Assembly: GCA_030039695.1 (NCBI GenBank)
Contig: JASHVB010000101.1
Coordinates: forward strand, 1 to 6,509
Origin: Acetobacteraceae bacterium
Lineage (GTDB): Bacteria > Pseudomonadota > Alphaproteobacteria > Acetobacterales > Acetobacteraceae
Direction: 5' to 3'
DNA: 6,509 nucleotides
Shown one piece after another: positions 1-5,766 of the stretch; position 1 is the first letter of the stretch; each line of letters begins with the position of its first letter. The notes under the pieces are model-generated. The model had not been told where the DNA came from. It was given only the letters and a program-made list of their open reading frames with translations, and did not search any database. Made by a program: the position numbers and the translations under genes.

Positions 1-680
1 CGGCCCTGCTGGGTGTGGGCATCGAGCATATCGCCAATTCGCTGTCGTTCTTCGAACGCCAACGCCAGCTCGAAGCGCAAGCGCGGCGCATGGTGGTGGT
101 GTTCGGCCCGCTCGCCTACCTGCTCACGTCGGACGAATACGATCGCATGCTCGACACAGTGATCGCGCAGGAGTCGGACGGCGGCACGGCCGACGACCGC
201 GGACATGCGCTGACCGAGGTTTTGCGCGCTCGCAAGGAGTCTTACCGGCGGACGCAGCCGGGCATCGTCAATATCGTTTCGGTGCACGAGATTGCGGCAT
301 TTCTCTCCACTGGCCTGGTCTCCGCCCGCACCAAGCCGGCGCGCGCTCTGCTTGCGGCGCAGCGTGCCTTCGCCCGGCGGGAGGTGGAGCATCTGCTGGC
401 GTTGATCCGCAGACCGCCGATGGGCGTTCAGATCGGCGTGGTCGAGCAACAGCTGCCTACAACGGGCTTCCAGCTCCTATTCTACGAGGCGCGGCCGGTG
501 GTGCTCTCAAGCCCATTCCGACTGGGTGGCGAGCCGAACCTGCGCGTCGGCATAGCTTCGATCACCAACGGGGATGATGCGGTGCGAGTCTATACGCAGA
601 TTTCCGACGCGCTGTGGGACCATTCACTGCTCGGCCGCGACGCGGCGATGCGGATCGAGGCGCTCCTGCAGGAAGGGTAG
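1..680 (+). CDS. Partial protein of uncertain function, possibly the C-terminal part of a transcriptional regulator
   Basis: The reading frame is open to the left edge, so the gene probably starts outside the window. A GTG at 15 is an in-frame start but has no Shine-Dalgarno sequence. The visible part is about 225 residues, ends at TAG 678-680 and has no signal peptide or membrane helix. I do not recognise the family firmly. The segment after roughly residue 110 is helical and Arg-rich. It is followed by a mixed alpha/beta tail (the QLLFYEARPVVLSSPF stretch, then an ITNGDDAVRVY segment and a final helix ending in LLQEG). This pattern loosely recalls the effector half of XRE-type regulators of the DUF5753 kind, but no helix-turn-helix is visible because the N-terminus is missing or absent. 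It points toward the CoA-transferase gene and is separated from it by a 315-bp convergent gap, so it is probably not part of the catabolic locus. Confidence 0.55.
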   Translation, partial: ALLGVGIEHIANSLSFFERQRQLEAQARRMVVVFGPLAYLLTSDEYDRMLDTVIAQESDGGTADDRGHALTEVLRARKESYRRTQPGIVNIVSVHEIAAFLSTGLVSARTKPARALLAAQRAFARREVEHLLALIRRPPMGVQIGVVEQQLPTTGFQLLFYEARPVVLSSPFRLGGEPNLRVGIASITNGDDAVRVYTQISDALWDHSLLGRDAAMRIEALLQEG

Positions 681-722
681 CGTTGCGTTTGTCGCATCAT
701 ACCACCACTGCCAGGCTGTACG

Positions 723-736
723 AAATTCGAGAATTT
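723..736. repeat. 14-bp perfect inverted repeat AAATTC-GA-GAATTT
   Basis: Two 6-bp arms, AAATTC and GAATTT, are perfectly complementary around a 2-bp GA centre. The AT-rich block stands out in a GC-rich background, 43 bp after the stop of the left-hand gene. It resembles an operator half-site pair, but no gene starts just downstream. The spacer is too short for a stable RNA hairpin, so a DNA-binding site or chance are the remaining options. Confidence 0.3.
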
Positions 737-920
737 GATGACATCGCGCCGGAACACCGATCGGACGGCTGGCTGCACAGCGTGCAGAGCCCGCTGCCGC
801 CACGCCAGTGGAGAGGTCGTACAAACACTACCGACAACGAATTGCGAAGCCTTCCAGTCAGACAAGAAACAGTACGATGAGACTGAGACAGACGGAACGA
901 CGGACATGTGTCGCGTGCCA

Positions 921-950
921 CTGCGCTTTGGCCGCCACAAGCGGCCGCAG
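921..950 (-). terminator. GC-rich hairpin, possible end of the CoA-transferase transcript
   Basis: Arms GGCCGC (930-935) and GCGGCC (941-946) pair around the loop CACAA. Outer arms CTGC (921-924) and GCAG (947-950) extend the stem past a 5-nt bulge. It lies about 45 bp downstream of the CoA-transferase stop, which is where a terminator would be expected. There is no T-tract after it on either strand, so it may be a transcript-stabilising hairpin or a pause site rather than a Rho-independent terminator. Confidence 0.25.
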
Positions 951-995
951 CGGGGGCTCATGGGCGATCGACGCGATCGATCTTGTGTGACAATG

Positions 996-2597
996 CTATG
1001 CGACCTGCCGCCGTGGCGCGCGCGCCGCGCGAGGCAGCTTTGCGAAGTCGGCACGCAATCCCATCGGCTCTGGTGAGAATAGCCGCGCATCCATCGGCTG
1101 AATTGCGTTGGTGACGACCGGCCGAAAAGCCATGTGCGCCAGGATGTCGTGCTCAATATCGATGCCCGGTGCGATCTCGATCAGCTCCAACGTCCCTCGC
1201 GCGGCACGCAGAACGCAACGCTCGGTTACGAACAATGCGGTGCGACCCTCGCTCTCCGCGAACCCGGCATGGTAGCAGATTTGCTCGATTGCACCGACGA
1301 ATTTGCGATGCCGTCCTTCGGTGACGATCCGCAACCTGCAGTTCTCACATGCCACCTGCAGGCCGCCCGCGGTCAGGGTGCCGCTGAACACGACCTTGCG
1401 CGCGTTCTGGCTGATATTGATGAAGCCGCCAATGCCGACGATCGTCGAGCCGAAGCGGCTGATGTTGACGTTGCCGGCCGGATCAACCTCCGCGGCCGAG
1501 AGAAACGCGATATCAAGACCGCCGCCGTCATAGAAATCGAACTGATAGGGCTGATCCACCATAGCGTCGTAATTCTGCGCCGCGCCAGAGTCGGGGCCGG
1601 TGAGTGGTGCCCCGCCGATGAAGCCCTGCTCATTGGTGAGCACAATCAGATCGAGAACATCTTCCTCGGCGGCGACGGCGGAGATGCCGGTGCTGATCCC
1701 GGCCCCGAGATTGCAAATGGCACCCGGCACCAGTTCCATCGCAGCCCGGCGCGCGATGATCTTGCGCTGATCGAATGGCAGGCGACGCAGTCCGTCGGTC
1801 GGTACTCGCAATTCACCGGCGTAACTCGGGCTGTAGACGGTGTGGTAGGTCTGCCGTTGCTCCGGATCAACAACGACGAAGTCCACCAGGATGCCGGGTA
1901 TCTTGACCAGTCGCGAGGAGAGCGTGCCGCGCCTGGCCATTCGCTTGACCTGTACGATGACGGCCGCGCCTTGGCGACGCGCAGCCTGCGCGCAGGACAG
2001 CATCTCGCCCGGCACCGCCTCATGCTCCATGGTGATATTGCCGTCCTCATCGGCGGTCGTGCCGCGCAGGATGACGACATCGAGCGGCAGTGGCTTGAAC
2101 CGCAGCCACTCCTGCCCATCGATTTCAATCAGTTCGACAAGTTCGTCACGCGCACTCGGACTCTGGCGAGCACCGCCATGGCGTGGATCAACAAATGTGT
2201 GCAATCCGGTGCGGGTTATCAGCCCGGGCCGACCCGCCGCCATGTCACGCATGATCTGCGCGATCACGCCCTGTGGGATAGTGTAGGATTCTATCTTGTC
2301 CTCCAACGCAAGACCGATCAGCGGCGGCGAGTCGATCAGCGCGCCGGTGATGCTGCGCCGGAGCATGCCGGGATGCGCGAAACGCGCCGCACCCTTGCTG
2401 GCCCGATCGCCAATGCCGACCGCATGGATCAAACAAAGATCGCGGGGGTGGCCGTCGGAAAGGAATCGACTTTCGATCGCTTCCAGCACCTTCTCCAGCA
2501 CGGCATGTCCGCCGCCCGAACCGCTGACCAGCACGTGATCGCCGCTTTGGAGAAGAGCGGCCGCTTGCTCGGCCGAAATTTCGCGCATCGCGGTCAT
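996..2597 (-). CDS. Acyl-CoA:carboxylate CoA-transferase (propionate CoA-transferase / YdiF-like, family I)
   Basis: This 533-residue protein has the full length of single-chain family I CoA-transferases, in which alpha-like and beta-like halves are fused. These cytosolic enzymes move CoA from a donor acyl-CoA to a carboxylic acid through a glutamyl-CoA intermediate. The N-terminal half has a glycine-rich SGSGGG loop (residues 25-30). The second half has TNEQGFIGG (321-329), placing the catalytic Glu at residue 323. It continues with the family blocks DQPYQFDFYDGGGLDIAFL (348-366) and GGFINISQNARKVVFSGTLT (390-409). The start is the ATG at 2597; a second ATG three codons in is possible, and neither has a strong ribosome-binding site (only a weak purine-rich AAAGA). 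It is transcribed divergently from the dehydrogenase operon, and its predicted promoter overlaps operator 1. Its likely role is to activate a substrate acid or recycle CoA from a product ester. The family call is firm, but the substrate is unknown. Confidence 0.93.
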   Translation of the reverse strand: MTAMREISAEQAAALLQSGDHVLVSGSGGGHAVLEKVLEAIESRFLSDGHPRDLCLIHAVGIGDRASKGAARFAHPGMLRRSITGALIDSPPLIGLALEDKIESYTIPQGVIAQIMRDMAAGRPGLITRTGLHTFVDPRHGGARQSPSARDELVELIEIDGQEWLRFKPLPLDVVILRGTTADEDGNITMEHEAVPGEMLSCAQAARRQGAAVIVQVKRMARRGTLSSRLVKIPGILVDFVVVDPEQRQTYHTVYSPSYAGELRVPTDGLRRLPFDQRKIIARRAAMELVPGAICNLGAGISTGISAVAAEEDVLDLIVLTNEQGFIGGAPLTGPDSGAAQNYDAMVDQPYQFDFYDGGGLDIAFLSAAEVDPAGNVNISRFGSTIVGIGGFINISQNARKVVFSGTLTAGGLQVACENCRLRIVTEGRHRKFVGAIEQICYHAGFAESEGRTALFVTERCVLRAARGTLELIEIAPGIDIEHDILAHMAFRPVVTNAIQPMDARLFSPEPMGLRADFAKLPRAARAPRRQVA

Positions 2598-2621
2598 TCT
2601 TTTGCTTTACTGAAGCTGCCT

Positions 2622-2635
2622 TGTAACCGGATACA
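2622..2635. promoter_or_regulatory. LacI-family operator 1 (TGTAACCGGATACA)
   Basis: This is a 14-bp near-palindrome: 12 of 14 positions match its own reverse complement, and the centre is CCGG with a CpG at the dyad. LacI/GalR-family repressors typically bind such sites, inserting hinge-helix leucines at the central CpG. GntR/IdnR-type members use similar TGTTACCGGTAACA-like sites. It is 12/14 identical to operator 2 and overlaps the predicted -10 of the CoA-transferase promoter. The LacI-type protein encoded at 4738-5766 is the obvious candidate ligand. Confidence 0.7.
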
Positions 2636-2661
2636 TAGCGATCAGAGACTGCCATTGTCAA
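2632..2661 (-). promoter_or_regulatory. Predicted sigma70-type promoter of the CoA-transferase gene
   Basis: On the minus strand a perfect TTGACA (2661-2656) is followed, after an 18-bp spacer, by TATGTA (2637-2632) as a -10 element. Transcription would start near 2625, giving a leader of about 27 nt before the ATG at 2597. The -10 overlaps operator 1, so a bound repressor would block RNA polymerase. The -35 is unambiguous. The -10 matches the consensus only at its first three bases, so the exact start is inferred. Confidence 0.55.
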
Positions 2662-2684
2662 CGAAGGGCCGCGTGCACGATAGA

Positions 2685-2714
2685 TTGACAAAAGCCGATT
2701 GCCCGACCAATGTA
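2685..2714 (+). promoter_or_regulatory. Predicted sigma70-type promoter of the dehydrogenase operon
   Basis: A perfect TTGACA (2685-2690) is followed, after an 18-bp spacer, by AATGTA (2709-2714), which shares ATGTA with the -10 of the divergent promoter. Transcription would begin near 2720, inside or just after operator 2. This argues against the TTG at 2699 as the dehydrogenase start. The -10 is weak by consensus, as is common for regulated promoters. The element is inferred from sequence only. Confidence 0.5.
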
Positions 2715-2724
2715 ACCGTGTACA
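2711..2724. promoter_or_regulatory. LacI-family operator 2 (TGTAACCGTGTACA)
   Basis: This site has TGTA and TACA arms around six bases with a central CpG; 10 of 14 positions are symmetric and 12 of 14 are identical to operator 1. It overlaps the predicted -10 and transcription start of the plus-strand operon, where a repressor would block initiation. The centre-to-centre distance to operator 1 is 89 bp, about 8.5 helical turns, so the two sites lie on roughly opposite DNA faces. Independent repression of each promoter therefore seems more likely than simple looping. Confidence 0.65.
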
Positions 2725-2740
2725 CATGCGCAGGCACCGG

Positions 2741-3571
2741 GTGGTGGATAAGGCGGATCGGATCGACGGGAGCACAAGATTCCTGGTCATCGTCGGTGAT
2801 CCGATCGCCCAGGTGCGTTCTCCGGTTGCATTCAACGCGCGCCTGCTTGAGCGAGGCTGCAATCAGCGCATGATCCCGTGGCACGCCCCTGCGGCTGCGT
2901 TCGAGCAGGTGATGCTTGGCTTGATGGCAACACGAAATCTCGACGGGATCGTCATCACCTACCCGTTCAAGGAACGCGCCCTGGCATTCGCCACGACTGT
3001 TTCACGCCAAGCGGCGCAGGTCGGTGCCGCAAACGCGTTGCGACGCGAAGCCGATGGGCGCTGGACCGCTGATATGTTCGACGGCGTCGGCCTGGTGCGT
3101 GCGCTCGCTGACGCGCGCCGCGACGCGCACGGGCGATCGGTGAAGTTGCTCGGAGCCGGCGGCGCAGGACGAGCGATCGCTTTCGCATTGGCGGATGCGG
3201 GGGCTAGCCGCATCTCCATCCATGACCTCGATGCCGCAAAGGCGGCTGTACTTGCGGCGAACTTGCGCGCAGCCGTGCCGACCGCTGAGGTTACCGCTGC
3301 CGGGCCCGAACTGGACGGCGCTGAGATTCTGATCAATGCAACGTCGGTGGGCCTTGCGGCGAGCGACGCACTGCCGGTTCCGCTGCTGGATCTCACATCC
3401 GCGACGACGGTGGTGGATATCGTGATGAAACTGGATGGCACGCCCTTGCTCAATTACGCGAGACGACAGGGCTGCCCGGTCATCGCCGGTGCCGCAATGG
3501 TGGAGGCGCAGGTGGAAACAATGCTCGAGTTTCTCCGCGTTGGCACCAGACGCACCCGGTCGCTTGAGTAG
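2741..3571 (+). CDS. Shikimate/quinate dehydrogenase-like protein (divergent AroE family), probably catabolic
   Basis: AroE-family enzymes oxidise or reduce a ring hydroxyl using NAD(P). Numbering from GTG 2741 (276 residues), the substrate domain begins with GDPIAQVRSP (19-28). The YPFKE block carries the catalytic Lys77, GAAN carries Asn98 and DMFDGVG carries the catalytic partner Asp114. The nucleotide loop GAGGAG is at 138-143, followed by IHDLD with Asp162 where NADP enzymes have the NRT arginine, so NAD is likely preferred. Two usual shikimate contacts are altered: the first Ser of the SxS motif is Val25, and the Asn of NVTVPxK is Val. I therefore infer a different substrate. The start is uncertain. 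ATG 2726 would leave almost no leader after the predicted transcription start, and TTG 2699 would put operator 2 inside the gene, so GTG 2741 (or 2744), with a weak CAGG upstream, is preferred. It is the first gene of the four-gene operon; the next gene's Shine-Dalgarno overlaps its stop codon. Confidence 0.85.
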   Translation: MVDKADRIDGSTRFLVIVGDPIAQVRSPVAFNARLLERGCNQRMIPWHAPAAAFEQVMLGLMATRNLDGIVITYPFKERALAFATTVSRQAAQVGAANALRREADGRWTADMFDGVGLVRALADARRDAHGRSVKLLGAGGAGRAIAFALADAGASRISIHDLDAAKAAVLAANLRAAVPTAEVTAAGPELDGAEILINATSVGLAASDALPVPLLDLTSATTVVDIVMKLDGTPLLNYARRQGCPVIAGAAMVEAQVETMLEFLRVGTRRTRSLE

Positions 3572-3574
3572 GAG
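3569..3574 (+). promoter_or_regulatory. Shine-Dalgarno TAGGAG overlapping the dehydrogenase stop
   Basis: TAGGAG combines the TAG stop of the dehydrogenase gene with a strong ribosome-binding site, 7 nt before the ATG at 3582. It fixes the start of the MaoC gene and suggests translational coupling between the two genes. It also rules out the longer frame that begins at 3435 inside the upstream gene. Confidence 0.7.
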
Positions 3575-3581
3575 ACCCACA

Positions 3582-4046
3582 ATGCAATCTGGCCTGGATT
3601 TCGTCGAAGTCGGTCAGCACTACACGTTCGCGAAGACCGTCGGTGAGACGGACGTCACGCTGTTCGCGGGCATCACCGGCGATTTTAGCGATACCCATGT
3701 CAATGATCAGTACATGAAGGAACGGTCCAGTTTGGGCGGCCGAATCGCACACGGGGCGCTGATTGTGGGCTTCATGTCAACGGTGTCGACCATCAGCATC
3801 GCACACGTCATCCGCCGCGACGGCCTGAGTGATTTCCCCGTATCCGCTGGCTACGACAAGATCCGCTTTCTCAAGCCAGTACTGCTCGGCGACACCGTCA
3901 CGGTGCATTATACCGTCACGGAGGTCGATAAGGTGGGCGGACGCAGCGTGGCCGATGTAAAGGCAATGAACCAGCACAAGGAGACGGTGGCAGTCGGGCA
4001 GCATATCATGCGGTGGGCCAAAAAGCTTTCCAGTGCACGAGGCTGA
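3582..4046 (+). CDS. MaoC-family (R)-specific enoyl-CoA hydratase/dehydratase
   Basis: This is a 154-residue single hot-dog domain, the standard length for R-hydratases of the MaoC/PhaJ type. Such enzymes add water across a trans-2-enoyl-CoA to give a (3R)-hydroxyacyl-CoA, or run the reverse reaction, usually as cytosolic dimers. The catalytic dyad is visible as Asp34 and His39 with the family's D-x4-H spacing in GDFSDTHVND. It is followed by the GGRIAHGAL block (residues 52-60) that closes the hydratase-2 motif, and by FLKPVLLGDTVTV near residues 90-105. The start ATG has an excellent TAGGAG 7 nt upstream. The gene is second in the operon, and the next gene begins 2 bp after its stop (TGA TC ATG). 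It implies that a CoA thioester is an intermediate, which fits the divergent CoA-transferase. The acyl chain it acts on cannot be told. Confidence 0.9.
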   Translation: MQSGLDFVEVGQHYTFAKTVGETDVTLFAGITGDFSDTHVNDQYMKERSSLGGRIAHGALIVGFMSTVSTISIAHVIRRDGLSDFPVSAGYDKIRFLKPVLLGDTVTVHYTVTEVDKVGGRSVADVKAMNQHKETVAVGQHIMRWAKKLSSARG

Positions 4047-4048
4047 TC

Positions 4049-4741
4049 ATGCCGCTTCTGGGTACCGGCGTCCTCGCGATCTGGAATGGCATAACACCGG
4101 AAGCGGAGGCTGCGTTCGTCACCTGGCATGTGCGCGAGCATATCCCTGAGCGTGTTGGCGTGACCGGGTTTCTGCGTGGCCGCCGCTACGCTGCCATCGA
4201 CGGCGACCCGAAGTATTTCAATTTCTATGAAACGGCATCGTCAGCGGTACTGACCTCGCCGGAGTACGTGGCGCGCCTGAATGCGCCCAGTGCCTGGACA
4301 CGGGAGGTCGTGGCAAACTTTCGTGATACCAGCCGCACTGTCTGCGATATCGTCCTGAGCCTTGGCGACGGCGAGGGCGGAGTTATCGAGACAATCCGAC
4401 TCCAGCCAGGCGGCGGTGACAACTTCGCCCAGCGGCTGGAACAAGGATTCCTGCGCCCACTCAACTCGGCACCCGGAATCGTTGCTGTTCACTTGCTCCG
4501 CGGCCGCGCAGACGACAGCAGCGGCGCGACGGCCGAAAAATCACTGCGATCTCAGCCAGACGAGATCGCGGACTGGATCGCGCTGATCGAAGCCGTCGAT
4601 GCCGCGTCAATCCAGGCGGCGCGTATGAATGCCGGGGCGGACGAAGCGGTCGTGGACGCCGGTGCCGCATCCACCTTCCGGCGCGGGCTATACCAATTGC
4701 AATTCGGCCTGAGCAAGCACGAGATGAGAGGACCACCATGA
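4049..4741 (+). CDS. DUF4286/EthD-like ferredoxin-fold protein, probable two-domain dimeric alpha-beta barrel
   Basis: This is a 230-residue cytosolic protein with no signal peptide. The N-terminal part reads GVLAIWNGI, then WHVREHIPERVGVTGFLRGRRY (residues 26-47), then YFNFYE. That is the strand-helix-strand pattern of EthD/DUF4286-like alpha-beta barrels, with conserved Trp26, His27, Glu30, His31, Pro33 and Arg35. The second half (about 95-230) repeats the logic more loosely: an FLRPLNSAPGIVAVHLLRG segment followed by DWIALIEAVD, suggesting a tandem domain. Such folds bind small aromatic or polyketide-like ligands in some families, but no reaction is established for this one. The start is ATG 4049, with CGAGG (4038-4042) 6 nt upstream and only TC between it and the upstream TGA. 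Its own stop overlaps the next start in ATGA. It is clearly part of the operon, and its role is unknown. Confidence 0.8.
   Translation: MPLLGTGVLAIWNGITPEAEAAFVTWHVREHIPERVGVTGFLRGRRYAAIDGDPKYFNFYETASSAVLTSPEYVARLNAPSAWTREVVANFRDTSRTVCDIVLSLGDGEGGVIETIRLQPGGGDNFAQRLEQGFLRPLNSAPGIVAVHLLRGRADDSSGATAEKSLRSQPDEIADWIALIEAVDAASIQAARMNAGADEAVVDAGAASTFRRGLYQLQFGLSKHEMRGPP
4726..4732 (+). promoter_or_regulatory. Shine-Dalgarno GAGAGGA for the LacI-type gene
   Basis: This purine-rich site lies inside the end of the preceding gene, 5 nt before the ATG at 4738. Together with the ATGA stop/start overlap (4738-4741) it fixes the repressor's start and indicates coupled translation with the upstream gene. 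Confidence 0.65.
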
Positions 4742-5766
4742 GGCAAATCCCCCCCGCGGTCGGGGTAAGGCAAGTTGCCGAGGCCGCCGGTGTTTCGACG
4801 GCGACAGTATCCCGCGCCGTGAATACGCCGGAGCTCGTGTCGCCGGAACTGCGCGATCGCGTTGCCGCGGTGGTTCGGGAGTTGGGCTGGGTACCACATG
4901 GCGCGGCGCGCGCCCTGACAACTCGACGCAGCGGTGCGATCGGCGCAGTGTTTCCGACCCTGTCGCATGGCGACTTTGCCCGGGCCGCGGAGGCACTGCA
5001 GGACGAATTGACAGCCAATGGCTACACGCTGCTGCTGGCGTGTTCCCAGTACGACCTGGAGCAGGAGCAACGGCTGGTTCGGCAATTCGTTGAGCGCGGT
5101 GTGGATGCCATTGCGCTGGTGGGAAACATCCACCTGCCCGATCTGACAGAGCTGCTGGAGCGGCGCAAGGTGCCGTACGTGAATACGTTCAATTTCCTTC
5201 CCAGCGGACCTGACAACTGCATCGGACCGGACAATCGAAAGGCGATGTTCGATCTCACGAAGCATCTCCTGGCGCAGGGTCATCGCAGATTCGGCGTGGT
5301 CGCCCAATCCATACAGAACAATGATCGCGCGACAGCGCGATTGGAGGGGATCAAGGATGCCCTTGCCGAGGAAGGGCTTGGCATCCGGCCGCAGCATCTG
5401 CAGGAGGGCCGGTGGACCATAGCCGAGGGCAGGCAGTTGATGGCTGCTATTCTCGCAAACCATCCCCGCCCAACCGCGGTTATCTGCGGCAATGCCTATC
5501 TCGCCGTGGGGGCGGTGCTGGAGGCATTGGACAACCACATCAAGCTGCCAGACGAGATCTCGGTCGTCGGCTACGACGACATTGAGATCATGCAGGAGCT
5601 GTGTGTTCCGATCACCACGCTACGTGTCCGCAGTGACGAGGTCGGTCGCCGCGCGGCAGCCTATCTGATCGCGGCAATCGAAGGCAGGACAATCGATATC
5701 GCGCGCGATTGCGAAGTCGAGATCGTCGAACGCGCATCGTCGGGGCCTGTTCGCGTCAAACGCTGA
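4738..5766 (+). CDS. LacI/GalR-family transcriptional repressor
   Basis: At 342 residues this has the standard length of LacI-family regulators. The helix-turn-helix is at residues 10-29 (VRQVAEAAGVSTATVSRAVN), with the hinge helix near 54-62 (HGAARALTT). Leu60 is placed to wedge into a central CpG of an operator. A periplasmic-binding-protein-like effector domain follows from about 66 and includes the family signature SVVGYDD (275-281) and the ITTLRVRSDEVGRRAA stretch. Being the last gene of the operon, it is probably autoregulated through operator 2 and also represses the divergent CoA-transferase gene through operator 1. Both sites have the central CpG such proteins favour. The HTH resembles GntR/sucrose-type members, but the catabolic neighbours suggest an organic-acid or aromatic inducer rather than a sugar. 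Its 3' end overlaps the converging Rieske gene by 11 bp. Confidence 0.95.
   Translation: MRQIPPAVGVRQVAEAAGVSTATVSRAVNTPELVSPELRDRVAAVVRELGWVPHGAARALTTRRSGAIGAVFPTLSHGDFARAAEALQDELTANGYTLLLACSQYDLEQEQRLVRQFVERGVDAIALVGNIHLPDLTELLERRKVPYVNTFNFLPSGPDNCIGPDNRKAMFDLTKHLLAQGHRRFGVVAQSIQNNDRATARLEGIKDALAEEGLGIRPQHLQEGRWTIAEGRQLMAAILANHPRPTAVICGNAYLAVGAVLEALDNHIKLPDEISVVGYDDIEIMQELCVPITTLRVRSDEVGRRAAAYLIAAIEGRTIDIARDCEVEIVERASSGPVRVKR

Larger units (their letters stand above)
681..995. other. Convergent intergenic region without a supported gene
   Basis: This 315-bp gap lies between two converging genes. I see no credible coding region: the short frames here lack ribosome-binding sites and familiar protein motifs. 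It holds a 14-bp inverted repeat (723-736), a small hairpin with arms CTGCAC and GTGCAG around an AGC loop (773-787), a GC-rich bulged hairpin (921-950), and two CGATCG palindromes at 965-970 and 974-979. None is followed by a clear T-run on either strand, so transcription termination here, if intrinsic, is not of the textbook kind. Confidence 0.5.

Noticed and set aside
965..979. Paired CGATCG palindromes around ACG as a terminator hairpin
   Set aside because: The stem is only 6 bp with a 3-nt loop, each arm is self-palindromic, and no T-run follows on either strand.
877..990. A short plus-strand frame with a CVACH stretch that looks like a c-type heme motif
   Set aside because: It has no signal peptide, no Shine-Dalgarno and no further cytochrome features. 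A CxxCH in a random GC-rich frame is easily accidental.
2699..2740. Upstream starts for the dehydrogenase at TTG 2699 or ATG 2726
   Set aside because: The TTG start would put operator 2 and the predicted transcription start inside the gene. ATG 2726 would leave only a few leader bases. Neither has a ribosome-binding site. ATG 2726 cannot be fully excluded if the transcript is near-leaderless.
2750..2756. AAGGCGG, which looks like a strong Shine-Dalgarno sequence near the dehydrogenase start
   Set aside because: No in-frame ATG, GTG or TTG follows at a usable distance before the conserved GDPIA motif, so it is probably coincidental coding sequence.
1134..2873. A 579-codon open frame on the plus strand running antisense through the whole CoA-transferase gene and the promoter region
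   Set aside because: It mirrors a clearly real gene on the other strand, its translation shows no known motif, and it would run through both promoters and operators. Long antisense frames are common opposite GC-rich genes.
4552..5538. A 328-codon minus-strand open frame opposite the repressor gene
   Set aside because: It is a shadow of the LacI-type gene with no ribosome-binding site and no recognisable domain.
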